Source: Gallionella sp.
GTDB taxonomy: Bacteria > Pseudomonadota > Gammaproteobacteria > Burkholderiales > Gallionellaceae
Assembly: GCA_028710565.1 (NCBI GenBank)
Contig: JAQTTV010000033.1
Coordinates: forward strand, 1-36,316
Length of the DNA: 36,316 bases
Direction: 5' to 3'
Under the pieces are notes generated by a model. That model ran no database searches and was not told the DNA's origin. It saw nothing but the letters and a program-made list of their open reading frames with translations. This document shows positions 18,887 to 27,701 of the stretch, piece by piece (the stretch's first letter is position 1; each line of letters starts with the position of its first letter). The translations under genes were made by a program, and so were the position numbers.

Positions 18887-20350
18887 ATGAGTACCAGTGG
18901 CATTACCCTCGGTTTGACGCATAGTTTTGCAGAAGCATGTGCGGGTTGTTATCTGCCTGCGCAACCCGCGCATGTACCGCAGCCGCGCGGTTTAATTTTT
19001 AATAGAGGATTAGCACAGGCATTGGGCTTGGATGCGGACGCGTTGTTCACCGAGCAGGGTGCGGAATTGTTGGCGGGCAATGTGTTGCCGACGGATGCGC
19101 AACCGCTGGCGCAGGCTTATGCGGGGCATCAGTTTGGCAATTTCGCGCCGCAGTTGGGCGATGGGCGGGCGTTGCTGTTGGGCGAAGTGGTTGATCCCAA
19201 GGGGCAACGCTGGGATGTACAGCTCAAAGGTTCTGGGCAAACGTCGTTTTCGCGGCGCGGCGATGGCAAGGCGGCGGTTGGGCCAATGTTGCGAGAGTAT
19301 TTGCTGGGCGAAGCGATGTTTCACCTCGGCGTGCCGACCACACGGGCATTAGCGGTGGTGGCAACGGGCGAAGCGGTGCGGCGCGAGCGTGCTTTGCCAG
19401 GGGCGGTATTGACCCGCATCGCCGCCAGTCATTTGCGCGTCGGTACGTTCGAGTATTTCGCCGCACGGCAGGACACGGCGCGAGTACGACAACTGGCGGA
19501 TTACAGCATGCGTCGCCATTACCCCGAACTGAACGCGGGCGACTATGCCGATTTTCTGCGCGCCGTGTGTGTGCGGCAAGCGCGGCTGGTGGCGCGTTGG
19601 ATGGCGATAGGCTTTATCCACGGCGTAATGAACACCGACAATATGACCATTTCGGGCGAAACCATAGACTACGGCCCGTGCGCCTTTATCGAGCATTACC
19701 ACCCGAAGGCGGTATTTAGCTCCATAGACGAACTCGGTCGCTACGCTTACGGTCGGCAACCGAACATCGCGCGATGGAATCTGACAAGATTGGCGGAAGC
19801 CCTATTGCCGCTATTAGATACGGATGAAACACGGGCAGTGGATATTGCCAGCCGCATCATCGCCGACTTCCAAACCCAATACCAAAGCGCGTGGTGCGAC
19901 GAAATGCGTCGCAAACTCGGTTTGCGCGACGAGGTAAAAGCGGACGAAGCCTTGGCGCAAGACTTTCTCGCGCTAATGGAAACGGCGCAGGCGGACTTCA
20001 CCCTGTCTTGGCGGTATCTAATTGACGCAGCGGCGGGCGACGAAACCCGCTTGCGCAGTCTATTCCCCGCGCCAACTCAAACCGAACTTAGTCATTGGCT
20101 GACGCGCTGGCGGCAACGCTTGGGCGATGCACCCGACCTCGTGGCGATGCGCCGCGCCAATCCCTATTTGATTCCGCGCAACCACCAAGTCGAAGCCGCC
20201 CTCACCGCCGCCAGCGACCACAACGACCTCGCCCCCTTCCGCAGCTTACTCGCCGCGCTGTCTCAACCATTCGACGAACACCACCAAGCCTACGCCACCC
20301 CTGCCCCGCGCGACTATACCGCGCAATACTGCACCTATTGCGGGACATAA
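18887..20350 (+). CDS. selO: Protein adenylyltransferase SelO (YdiU/UPF0061)
   Basis: SelO is a pseudokinase-fold enzyme that AMPylates Ser, Thr and Tyr of redox proteins. The 487-residue length fits the family (E. coli YdiU 478). Visible motifs include AYAGHQFGNFAPQLGDGRA near residue 80, LKGSGQTSFSRRGDGKA, IGFIHGVMNTDNMTISGETI, the metal-binding DYGP, and the C-terminal YCTYCGT, whose last Cys matches the conserved redox Cys. AAAGGTGA precedes the ATG. The gene is GC-richer than its neighbours and monocistronic. Confidence 0.95.
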   Translation: MSTSGITLGLTHSFAEACAGCYLPAQPAHVPQPRGLIFNRGLAQALGLDADALFTEQGAELLAGNVLPTDAQPLAQAYAGHQFGNFAPQLGDGRALLLGEVVDPKGQRWDVQLKGSGQTSFSRRGDGKAAVGPMLREYLLGEAMFHLGVPTTRALAVVATGEAVRRERALPGAVLTRIAASHLRVGTFEYFAARQDTARVRQLADYSMRRHYPELNAGDYADFLRAVCVRQARLVARWMAIGFIHGVMNTDNMTISGETIDYGPCAFIEHYHPKAVFSSIDELGRYAYGRQPNIARWNLTRLAEALLPLLDTDETRAVDIASRIIADFQTQYQSAWCDEMRRKLGLRDEVKADEALAQDFLALMETAQADFTLSWRYLIDAAAGDETRLRSLFPAPTQTELSHWLTRWRQRLGDAPDLVAMRRANPYLIPRNHQVEAALTAASDHNDLAPFRSLLAALSQPFDEHHQAYATPAPRDYTAQYCTYCGT

Positions 20351-20420
20351 GTCGCTTTGCGGTTATACTGAATTTCAAGATAACCTCAATACGATGTTGC
20401 GTACAAATAATTGAGTATTG

Positions 20421-20469
20421 AGTCGTTAGTCGTTAGTCGCTAGCTGTTAGTCGTTAGTCGTTAGTTAGC
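20421..20469 (+). repeat. Tandem heptamer repeat (AGTCGTT)
   Basis: Six consecutive 7-mers start at 20421: AGTCGTT, AGTCGTT, AGTCGCT, AGCTGTT, AGTCGTT, AGTCGTT, followed by a degenerate AGTTAGC. An imperfect inverse copy (CTAACGACCAACAGCT, 20553-20568) lies ~90 bp further on. The array is in the gap between selO and the DUF1415 gene and resembles the short tandemly repeated heptamers described in cyanobacteria. Confidence 0.8.
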
Positions 20470-20672
20470 CAAATATAAACACAAGCATACCCACATGAAT
20501 ATTTTGCAAATGATTGTGTATGCGCTACGCATATTTCGCTACCAACTAAAAGCTAACGACCAACAGCTGAATGACTTATCCACGATAATTTACAATCAGG
20601 TACTTAAGGCCGCTGTTTCTAGGTGGATTAATTTTGCAAACGTATCGCTATGAACCAACAGGAAAGAACTCA

Positions 20673-21233
20673 ATGACGGATGAAATTATTATTGCAGCAA
20701 CCCGTGACTGGCTGGAAAAGGCCGTGATCGGTCTCAACCTATGTCCGTTCGCCAAGGCGGTGCATGTCAAGAAACAGATACGCTATGTGGTCAGTCACGC
20801 CACCAGCCCAGAAGCTTTGCTTGAGGAATTGATGAACGAGTTGCGCCGATTACAGGATACGGATGCCGAGGTGCTGGACACCACCTTGCTGATCCATCCG
20901 TGGGTGCTGAACGACTTTCTCGATTACAACGATTTTTTGGATACGGTGGATATTGCCACCGCTGAACCCGAATTTGAAGATGCCTTCCAAGTCGCCAGCT
21001 TGCATCCGCACTACCAATTTTCGGGCACACAGCGGGATGATATTGAAAATTACACCAACCGTTCCCCCTATCCGACCCTGCATTTATTGCGTGAAGACAG
21101 CGTCGATCGCGCCGTCGATGCCTTCCCCGATGCCGACCGAATTGCTGATGTGAATATCGAAACGCTTAAAAAACTAGGGAGGGAAGGGTGGGACGCATTG
21201 GGGATGAAAAAGGCGCAGAGCGTGAATCAATAG
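20673..21233 (+). CDS. DUF1415 family protein
   Basis: A 186-residue cytoplasmic protein of the DUF1415 family (PF07209). The start at 20673 (MTDEIIIAATRDWLEKAV) has AGGAAAG 8 bases upstream; an extension to 20634 lacks family sequence. Family marks are GLNLCPFAKAVH near residue 21, LLIHPWVLNDFLDYNDFLD near 80, FQVASLHPHYQFSGT and the NRSPYPTLHLLREDSVDRA block. The function is unknown; the conserved Cys, His and Asp positions suggest a ligand- or metal-binding role. Heptamer repeat arrays lie on both sides. Confidence 0.9.
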   Translation: MTDEIIIAATRDWLEKAVIGLNLCPFAKAVHVKKQIRYVVSHATSPEALLEELMNELRRLQDTDAEVLDTTLLIHPWVLNDFLDYNDFLDTVDIATAEPEFEDAFQVASLHPHYQFSGTQRDDIENYTNRSPYPTLHLLREDSVDRAVDAFPDADRIADVNIETLKKLGREGWDALGMKKAQSVNQ

Positions 21234-21281
21234 TTCGTAGGGCGTAGGGCGTAGGGTGCAATAAGCTCAGTGCATTGCACC
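21234..21281. repeat. Heptamer tandem repeat joined to a GGTGCAAT palindrome
   Basis: TTCGTAG, GGCGTAG, GGCGTAG lie directly after the DUF1415 stop and lead into a hairpin, GGTGCAAT (21255-21262) with ATTGCACC (21274-21281). Elements of the form GTAGGGTGCAATAAG...GCATTGCACC are a known type of dispersed bacterial palindrome. It may also act as a 3' end for the upstream mRNA. Confidence 0.65.
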
Positions 21282-21375
21282 ACATGGAAGATGTTTATTC
21301 ATTGGCTTCACACATATGGCGCAATAAAGATTACGCCATACCGCGCTTTCGCGTGGAATGCGACAAAATAAAATT

Positions 21376-22260
21376 TCAGTTTCTGCCACTTTTGTCCTTG
21401 TGTTCGTCCTGCTCCCCGTTGTCATGCCGCACGGTGACCGTTGCAGTCGCAACAGCTCGGTTACCAGACGCATCTGTCGCCGAATAGACCACCGTGTAAA
21501 TCCGCCCAGACCTGTTCCTGCCCTCGCTTTTTGCTTTGAACATAAACTGTCGATCATCTGTCCCTAAACGAGCACCCAGAATGTCTTCCGCCTCAAGCAA
21601 CTCATTAGCGGTAATAGATTCCAGCTTAATTTCAGGCACAGGGTCATAGTCGTCCTTCACGCTGATATTGGCGGAGATGGGAACGAATTTTTCATTTTGC
21701 TGCAAGGTATTCGGACTTAATGAGAACGTGAATTGTGGGGGGGTCACGTCAAGAAGTTGCAATGGGACGGATATGTCGTCCAAAGCTGGGTGATTACTAA
21801 AATGAATCGTTGCATGACTGTTGACATAACTACTATCCATTTTATCCAACGTGATGCGCATTCCATTCAAAGTCGCCCCCACCAATAAGGGGGAGGCATT
21901 ACTATCAGCGATGCGCCACTTAATCGAATGCGCGATGGTTTCCTCTTGCCCGATATAAACAACCTCCCAACCCAAAGGAGACGCATTGCTTGCAGCAGGA
22001 ATATCAAAAATATCCATGCCTGATGGACGTGTTTTAAGCTCAAAAACGTCGTTAGAACGATTGCTATCGTTGAGCGTGTTGTATCCAATCCAAATGGCGG
22101 AGATATTGAACATGCCATTGTTTACAACGCGATAATGATATTGCACAGCACCACCATAATGTTGGGCGTACACACCTACTAGAGGAGATTGTGCAGTGGC
22201 TGTATTGCAAATGGAGAATAAGAAGATTATCCATAATGTCGCAACAATAAAATTTTTCAT
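21376..22260 (-). CDS. Secreted protein of unknown function
   Basis: The product has 294 residues from the ATG at 22260, preferred over an ATG 12 bases earlier because GAGGTT then lies at normal spacing. A signal peptide is clear (MKNFIVATLWIIFLFSI to ATAQ). The N-terminal half looks like a beta-sandwich (YRVVNNGMFNISAIWIGYN). The C-terminal part, from DVTPPQFTFSLSPNTLQQ to IYTVVYSATDASGNRAVATA, resembles HYR/PKD-like immunoglobulin-fold domains of extracellular proteins. The tail is charged. It starts 15 bases after the stop of the broken M15 gene, so the pair were probably one secreted operon. No enzyme motif was found. Confidence 0.75.
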   Translation of the reverse strand: MKNFIVATLWIIFLFSICNTATAQSPLVGVYAQHYGGAVQYHYRVVNNGMFNISAIWIGYNTLNDSNRSNDVFELKTRPSGMDIFDIPAASNASPLGWEVVYIGQEETIAHSIKWRIADSNASPLLVGATLNGMRITLDKMDSSYVNSHATIHFSNHPALDDISVPLQLLDVTPPQFTFSLSPNTLQQNEKFVPISANISVKDDYDPVPEIKLESITANELLEAEDILGARLGTDDRQFMFKAKSEGRNRSGRIYTVVYSATDASGNRAVATATVTVRHDNGEQDEHKDKSGRN

Positions 22261-22275
22261 TTTGAACCTCATTGT

Positions 22276-23156
22276 CTATGGAAATTGAAAGTGTACTCTG
22301 TCAGTAACAGGTAGCGGGCGGTGTAAGCCACAACCTCCTGCGAGGGCATCTATATCAGGAGCGGGCAGATTGATCGTCACGTCAACCGCCAACCCTTGTG
22401 TGTGGCGCGAATTAGGTGCAGGTGCTTGAGATTCGAGCAAATGATGTTTATTGAAATGTTGATGAATCCTGTTCTTTAAATCCAAGCAACTAGGGGTAGT
22501 ATCGTCCCTCAATTCGTTTACCCATTTATCCCAAACTTGAATCAAATGTTGATTGTATGGAGGTGGGCGATAAGCTGAACCGACACTCGGCGTTCCGCCC
22601 ATATCAGTAGCTGCATTTTTTAAGCACTGTAGCGAAGTTTGCATTTGTGATGTTAGGTGAGTAGTATCCGAATGATTTGGATCGCTCTCAAAAATCAGAG
22701 CGTCGGCATCCGTAATAGAGGGTAAGTCATCAATCGGACACTCCGAAACACAACTCGTATTGGTGGGTCAGGTTTGTACCCGCTATCACAGGTGCAGATA
22801 GTACTACCTGTGGAATGATCTGGACATGACGATACTTTAGGCAGAACAACGGGTAACACATGACCATAACTACAAATCGGGCTAAATGGTACATAGCCAT
22901 TTAATTCCGCTGGATACTCAACCCAAGTCCACTGATTAAAGCCACAACTCGTCATATGGAAGGCTCCGATCCAGAATTGATAAAAACACGTCTCTGCCTG
23001 AACCGCTGTCGGATACTTTGCGCCACCACAGGCATATTGCGTCGAAACAGGCACTGTACCCACCGCTTGTGCACGCCACGGTGAACACAACATGAACGTA
23101 CCCAATAAGCACATCAACCATGGCAACGTTGCCTTACATGACATTATCCGTTTCAT
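22276..23156 (-). pseudogene. Secreted protein with M15-type peptidase domain, broken by one frameshift
   Basis: Two frames together make one protein of about 293 residues. The first (23156 to ~22765) gives a signal peptide (ending WRAQA), a Cys-rich region and an EGF-like CTCDSGYKPDP. The matching continuation, TNTSCVSECPIDDLPSITDA, is in another frame and runs on through MQTSLQCLKNAATDMGG to a stop at 22276. The C-terminal part has the M15 (VanY-like) zinc-peptidase motifs: GSAYRPPPYNQHL, SRHTQGLAVDV (H and D ligands) and DRVHFQF (last His). The join falls in a GGTGGG run near 22765, consistent with loss of one base, or with a sequencing error. If intact it would act on peptidoglycan peptides or a similar substrate outside the cytoplasm. 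Confidence 0.75.
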
Positions 23157-23326
23157 GCTACCCCCACCCGTTAGTGACAGGGAGACAATAGTCTCATTGT
23201 AGAGGGGGAGTCAAGGATATTGCTATGCTTTATCGGGATGCTAATGCGATAGATATTAAAAGTATCATGACGAAAAGATGACTTAATTCTAAGTGAGGTA
23301 TCCAGACAAATGTGGTAAATTAGGCT

Positions 23327-23582
23327 AATCAATGGGGGTAGACTCCAATGCTGCTACCGCAAATAACAATTACTTAATAATCAATATGATATAGATAAGC
23401 GTCAATTCGTTGCCGATGTTTTTATAGCAATTTGAAGCCGAAATTTGATACTAACATGCTTAATCTAATTGATTTTCGCGTAAAGAGTTCTTGGTTTTGA
23501 TGGACAGATTAATATGCAACACATTGATAATAATGCATTAAGTTATTTGCGGTAGCAGTATTCGAGTCTGATTCTATTGATT
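23327..23582. mobile_element. MITE copy A (about 256 bp)
   Basis: Both ends carry GTTATTTGCGGTAGCAGCATT-like inverted repeats (left as CAATGCTGCTACCGCAAATAAC at 23346, right at 23542-23563), and similarity of the ends continues outward about 18 more bases to TTGATT. The interior has no ORF. Its plus strand matches the minus strand of 31698-31955 nearly base for base, so this is a short non-autonomous transposable element present twice in inverted orientation. The transposase that would move it is not in the window. Confidence 0.85.
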
Positions 23583-23969
23583 GCTTAACCACGCACGGGC
23601 TTCTGATTCATCACTGAAATTAGCAATAATTAACCCGTTTATGTTTTGGCTGTTTTTATGTGCATCTTGTGCCGACATTTTACCAACGGTCGAATCAGGG
23701 AGTATAAATGCAACATGATTTACGCCCTCTTTCTTTATAGTGGGGAACCATACATTGGCAATGTATTCTCTAGTTTCTTCGTCATGCACGGTTAATAGTT
23801 TTAGGTTTAAAAGTACCTTGTCAGCCTTGTAGTAACGTGCAAGTTCATAACTCCTTTCAAATATTGGTAAAAACTCGCTAAACGGCACATATTTATAAAA
23901 TATTGCAGACAAAACATTTAATGTTTTATCAAAATTCTGTTCAACATATTGATTTTTAATAAATTCCAT
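23574..23969 (-). CDS. STAS/SpoIIAA-like domain protein, AT-rich
   Basis: The product has 131 residues from the ATG at 23969; an in-frame start at 24008 would add 13. The sequence KADKVLLNLKLLTVHDEETR, then NVWFPTIKKEGVNHVAFILPDS, then FSDESEARAWLSNQ, resembles the STAS/SEC14-like proteins common in Bacteroidetes and cyanobacteria. Such domains bind ligands or partner proteins; no function can be assigned. GC content is clearly below that of neighbouring genes and there is no purine-rich ribosome site, only an AT-rich leader. It sits between MITE copy A, whose end it touches, and the ABC-gene fragment, suggesting it arrived by transfer. Confidence 0.6.
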   Translation of the reverse strand: MEFIKNQYVEQNFDKTLNVLSAIFYKYVPFSEFLPIFERSYELARYYKADKVLLNLKLLTVHDEETREYIANVWFPTIKKEGVNHVAFILPDSTVGKMSAQDAHKNSQNINGLIIANFSDESEARAWLSNQ

Positions 23970-24009
23970 TTTGTTTAATTGTTTATAAAAAGGCGGGGTC
24001 AAAATCAAT

Positions 24010-24331
24010 AGGATTAGACTTGATTGATTTTCAAGTCACTGTGAATTCTAATGCAAAAGCATCCATAGAAAAGCATTTTCTAAAGGCAATCTTCCTCTAC
24101 AATCCGCCCATTGACATTGACCTGATACTTACACCCGCGATCTTCTCCTTCCCTCACTGAAAATGCAAATAAGCCACTTTCCGTCAATCACTTAACCACC
24201 GCATTACAATCAGGCGTGGCGATTGTGGATGGGATTTCGTTTGAGATTGCGGCGGGTGCGGGGCGGGCAGTTGGCGATGATTTTTCAAGAGCCTGGTTTG
24301 AGTTTGAATCCTGTGATGACGGTGGGGGCGC
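24010..24331 (+). pseudogene. Truncated duplicate of the upstream region and 5' end of the ABC gene at 32065
   Basis: This stretch aligns with 31936-32417, covering the ABC-gene upstream region and its first codons. In frame it reads ENANKPLSVNHLTTALQSGV and then IVDGISFEIAAG. Relative to 32065 the ATG is lost, and 158 bp (including the Walker A) are missing exactly between two copies of TGCGGCGGG (32175-32183 and 32333-32341 in the intact copy). Similarity stops at GGGGGCGC (24331). The last ~80 bases are identical to the intact copy, whereas the 5' part is more diverged. It cannot encode a working ATPase. Confidence 0.9.
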
Positions 24332-24355
24332 GAATTTATTCACGCCCACAGACCG

Positions 24356-25933
24356 TTAGAGTTTATCTAAGCGATCTCCCCAGTGAATAACGTCTTCAAC
24401 CCAGTAGGCAAAATAACGCTCTGCGTCATGGGATGTTGCAGAGAAGTCAATGATGCTAAGTACACGACCAAATCCACGTCGTCTGTAGCCATTTTCTTGT
24501 TTTAATACAATTTGGTCGCGCCATGTACCAAAATTGATGTAGGTGTAATTGGGTCTATTTCCAGGTTGGTCAAAAGAGAGTTCCGCCTGCAAGGGGATGT
24601 GTGTATGCCCCTCACCATGAATACGAAAACCGTATTGACGATATTCGGATAAAAATCCAGGGAAAGTGAGCATTTCTTTGTACGAAGGCGCGTCTGTGTG
24701 AAAGAAACCTTGTTTCAGTTTGGTTAGCAACCACATGACAGCATAAATAAAGCCCAGTTCCACCCCTGCCCCCAATGCTTTGAGAACCTTAACGATTGGG
24801 CGGGCAACTTTCAACACGCTTCGTCGCGCAGGCGTCGTACTTTCTAAGGTAAAGTCCCACGCCAACCACGTATGAATAGCATCCAACAATTCTTTTTCAA
24901 TAATGGTTCCGATATTGGGCAGTGATTTTTGCCGCAAACGCCAAGTTTCTTCGATGACACGTTGCACAGCGGCATAGGTAGGACGATACAAATCCAATTC
25001 ATCGAGTATTTTTTCAAGTCGAGAAATCTCATCTTGTGCTTGCGGCGTAATGTTTGTGTTTTTTAATTTCTCCAACTCCACTTTTGCATGATAAATAAAA
25101 CCCGATAACACACCCGCCGCCACGGTGTCGCCAAAACATGCTTGCGTAAAAGGCGCAAAATCCAAGGCTTGCCAAACGTCAAGTTGCCAGCCATCAGTCA
25201 CTTGCCAACCTTTTTTATCTTGTTGCGTGTCAATGCGGCGACTATTGTCTTCATCGCGCCATTGTCCGTGGGTGACAAATAAACGAAACCCCGTATCGCC
25301 CCAATAAAACGGCAAGCGCGGCACGCTGTTTACGTCGGCATAATAATTTTCATCATTAAAATACATTTTGCCTATCCAGCTACGATAGGCTTTGGATAAT
25401 GTCTTAACAGGTTGACCTAGGCAGTCTTCGTAAAACATTTGCAAAGTGACATCATCAGCCAATATTTCTTTGTCGTGATTGCCCAATAGTGCCTGAGTTT
25501 TTATGACGCAGCTTGTGTTTTCAGAAAATTGTTGCGGCAATTGTTGCAACAAATAGAAAAAGCCCGTTTCCTTTTTGGCATGTTCGTTAATGATGCCCGT
25601 CATGATGTCACGCAGTATTTCTTTAAAACGCGGGTGTTCACGTTGCCACGGATAGACATCATTTTTTGCCCATTGCGCCGTGCGTATCATATCGGCAACA
25701 TCACCGACTAAGATGATGTTTAACTCTTTAATCGCTTTGTCCTTGCACATATCGACAATGTTGTCGAAAACCTCTTGCCAAACGACGGCTTCCGCGCTCT
25801 GGTTGCCTACTGTGCCATCGGTGAAATGTAAATCGCTCAAACAAACGCATAAACGATTGGGGCGACCTTCGCTGGCTTCTTCGAGCATATGAAAATTCGC
25901 GGGCAAGGGGGCATTTTGTGTCGTTACCGTCAT
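24356..25933 (-). CDS. Calcineurin-like metallophosphoesterase
   Basis: The 525-residue product has the dinuclear metallophosphoesterase motifs in order: SDLH (D34, H36), VGDVAD (D78), GNHD (151-154), THGQW near 225 and GHTH near 455. A long insertion of about 200 residues, mainly helical and with a hydrophobic stretch (LGAGVELGFIYAVMWLL), separates THGQ from GHTH; this is unusual and could give membrane contact. The substrate cannot be read. It is the last gene of a three-gene operon, starting 12 bases after the hydrolase stop with AGAGGAG before its ATG. Association with a lipid- or sterol-type oxidoreductase suggests a phosphoester of a hydrophobic molecule, as inference only. Confidence 0.87.
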   Translation of the reverse strand: MTVTTQNAPLPANFHMLEEASEGRPNRLCVCLSDLHFTDGTVGNQSAEAVVWQEVFDNIVDMCKDKAIKELNIILVGDVADMIRTAQWAKNDVYPWQREHPRFKEILRDIMTGIINEHAKKETGFFYLLQQLPQQFSENTSCVIKTQALLGNHDKEILADDVTLQMFYEDCLGQPVKTLSKAYRSWIGKMYFNDENYYADVNSVPRLPFYWGDTGFRLFVTHGQWRDEDNSRRIDTQQDKKGWQVTDGWQLDVWQALDFAPFTQACFGDTVAAGVLSGFIYHAKVELEKLKNTNITPQAQDEISRLEKILDELDLYRPTYAAVQRVIEETWRLRQKSLPNIGTIIEKELLDAIHTWLAWDFTLESTTPARRSVLKVARPIVKVLKALGAGVELGFIYAVMWLLTKLKQGFFHTDAPSYKEMLTFPGFLSEYRQYGFRIHGEGHTHIPLQAELSFDQPGNRPNYTYINFGTWRDQIVLKQENGYRRRGFGRVLSIIDFSATSHDAERYFAYWVEDVIHWGDRLDKL

Positions 25934-25945
25934 GTCAGTTCTCCT

Positions 25946-27691
25946 CTAGTGCTGTTGTTGTTTTAGGAAGGCGAGTAAACGTGGAAAAATATCGACATGG
26001 ACATTCTTACCCATGAACACATCTTGGTGTCCGTAATGCGGGAAAACTTGCAGTTCATGACGATTGGGGACGATTTGCTGTAAGCGTTGATGACAGACAA
26101 TATTGGAGTCGGTGAAGACATGGTTTTCTTGTCCTGTTATAAACAGTACGGGCGTTTCAATCTCTTTGGCATAGTCAAAGTAATTGTTCGGCAACAAGTT
26201 ATAACGAGGGTTATTGGGTTCAAACTTCACCGCCGTGCTATTTGCCGCAACCATTTTGGCAACATGGCGATAATAATTGACGCTCACGCCGCCGTATAAA
26301 TCACCGCCGCGTCGATGGGTGACATCGAGCAAGTTATTGTGGTTGTACAAAGCGGGAAAACCCGTACCCCACATGAAGCTTAGCATGTGACATTCGGGCG
26401 AGTCGCATTCATGATGAAAAGCCGAAACCGCCCAACTCAACACTTTACTTGCTGACCAACCTGGTTCGCGTCGCGCCGATGGATTGAGGTATTCAATACC
26501 TAATAGGTAATCGCAAAAAAACGGCCCTAGATTTAATTTTACTTTTGACCATGTTGGTATGCGTGGCGTTAAAGCGACACTGTTGGCGATGACACTGCGC
26601 ACACCCGTGACCGTTTTACCAAACAAACTCATCATGAATGATACCGATCCTAGGCAATGGCAAATCACATGCACACGTTTACCTTCACCAACCGCGCGAC
26701 GTACCGTCGCAATCGCGGCAGGATGATCAAATAACGCAATATCATCCATGTTGTAGCGGTTGCGATGCAAGTTATAGGGGTGACGATTGCTCATACGATA
26801 GTCCATCGTCCAAACATCACTAAAACCGTTGTCCAGTAAATACTGCACGAGATTGTAATGTTCGGGCATGATGAACATGTCACTAGATGTGGTCAGCCCG
26901 TGAATAATGACGACTACGTCATCACAAGGGGCGCGTTGAAAGCGTAATAAACTTTGCCCCAATTTATCTGCCGTTGAGTAAGGGTGGGTGGTGACTTGCG
27001 CATCGCGCACACCTTCTAACGTGTAGAGCGGAATTTCTCGTTCAAATGTCCCCATTTTGGGCATGAGCGACGGCGCGTAAGTATCCCAAATCACCCCAAA
27101 GAAAAATTTACCAAAACGCTCCACTGCACCTAGCCGCTCTGGCAAGGTGGGCGCGTCCGCCTGCATGGTAGTCAACTGGCGCATGAAATCCAAGACTTCA
27201 ATATGCAGTATGCCTGTCGCGTATAATTCCGCGCCAGCTTCTTGATCGGCTTGCAAATGCCCGAAATAGAGATTGGTAAACAAGGTCGTGGTGTCATGCC
27301 AAATGTCAGGACCTGCGTTGTCTTGTACGCTTTTAAAACCGCTAAAAGTCATGGCTTGACCCTGGGCGTTTTCAAAAAACAATCGGTAACGCATTTCTTT
27401 ACGATTACGATCAGCGGTATCGACGAACAAATTAAAAACGCCCGATAAGACAGGGCGGCGACCACCGACAATATCGCCTTCGATATAACCGATAGCTTGG
27501 GCTTGATGCGCTGGCGATACCAACATCGCATCAACATCGTCAGTTTTAATCGTTAAATGAAACATGAAAAAAGCGTCGGCAGCTTTGCCTTCGCGATAGC
27601 CGTCTTCATAAGCTGTTTCATCTACGGCAAGATAGCCTTTCATTTCTTCGGTAAATTGAAAGGCAATAGGGGATTGTGTTTGCGTAGTCAT
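25946..27691 (-). CDS. Alpha/beta hydrolase with Cys in the nucleophile position
   Basis: A 581-residue protein. Residues ~10-165 form a separate domain (FTEEMKGYLAVDE, later VFNLFVDTADRN and WHDTTTLFTNLYF) that I recall as the region linking a GMC oxidoreductase to a hydrolase in large fused bacterial proteins. Residues ~255-580 are an alpha/beta hydrolase: oxyanion loop VIIHGLTTSSDMF near 264, nucleophile elbow HVICHCLGSVSF with Cys346 where Ser is usual, and a C-terminal catalytic His in HYGHQDVF. The substrate is unknown; an ester or lactone of a hydrophobic alcohol would fit the neighbour. It starts 10 bases after the GMC gene stop, with AGGACG as ribosome site. Confidence 0.88.
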   Translation of the reverse strand: MTTQTQSPIAFQFTEEMKGYLAVDETAYEDGYREGKAADAFFMFHLTIKTDDVDAMLVSPAHQAQAIGYIEGDIVGGRRPVLSGVFNLFVDTADRNRKEMRYRLFFENAQGQAMTFSGFKSVQDNAGPDIWHDTTTLFTNLYFGHLQADQEAGAELYATGILHIEVLDFMRQLTTMQADAPTLPERLGAVERFGKFFFGVIWDTYAPSLMPKMGTFEREIPLYTLEGVRDAQVTTHPYSTADKLGQSLLRFQRAPCDDVVVIIHGLTTSSDMFIMPEHYNLVQYLLDNGFSDVWTMDYRMSNRHPYNLHRNRYNMDDIALFDHPAAIATVRRAVGEGKRVHVICHCLGSVSFMMSLFGKTVTGVRSVIANSVALTPRIPTWSKVKLNLGPFFCDYLLGIEYLNPSARREPGWSASKVLSWAVSAFHHECDSPECHMLSFMWGTGFPALYNHNNLLDVTHRRGGDLYGGVSVNYYRHVAKMVAANSTAVKFEPNNPRYNLLPNNYFDYAKEIETPVLFITGQENHVFTDSNIVCHQRLQQIVPNRHELQVFPHYGHQDVFMGKNVHVDIFPRLLAFLKQQQH

Positions 27692-27701
27692 AATGCGCGT
27701 C

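Noticed and set aside
20421..20469. CRISPR array
   Set aside because: The repeat unit is 7 bases with no spacers, so it is a simple tandem repeat.
23327..24331. Phase-variation or toxin-antitoxin module next to the MITE
   Set aside because: The only gene present is STAS-like, without a toxin partner; the rest is MITE and ABC fragment.
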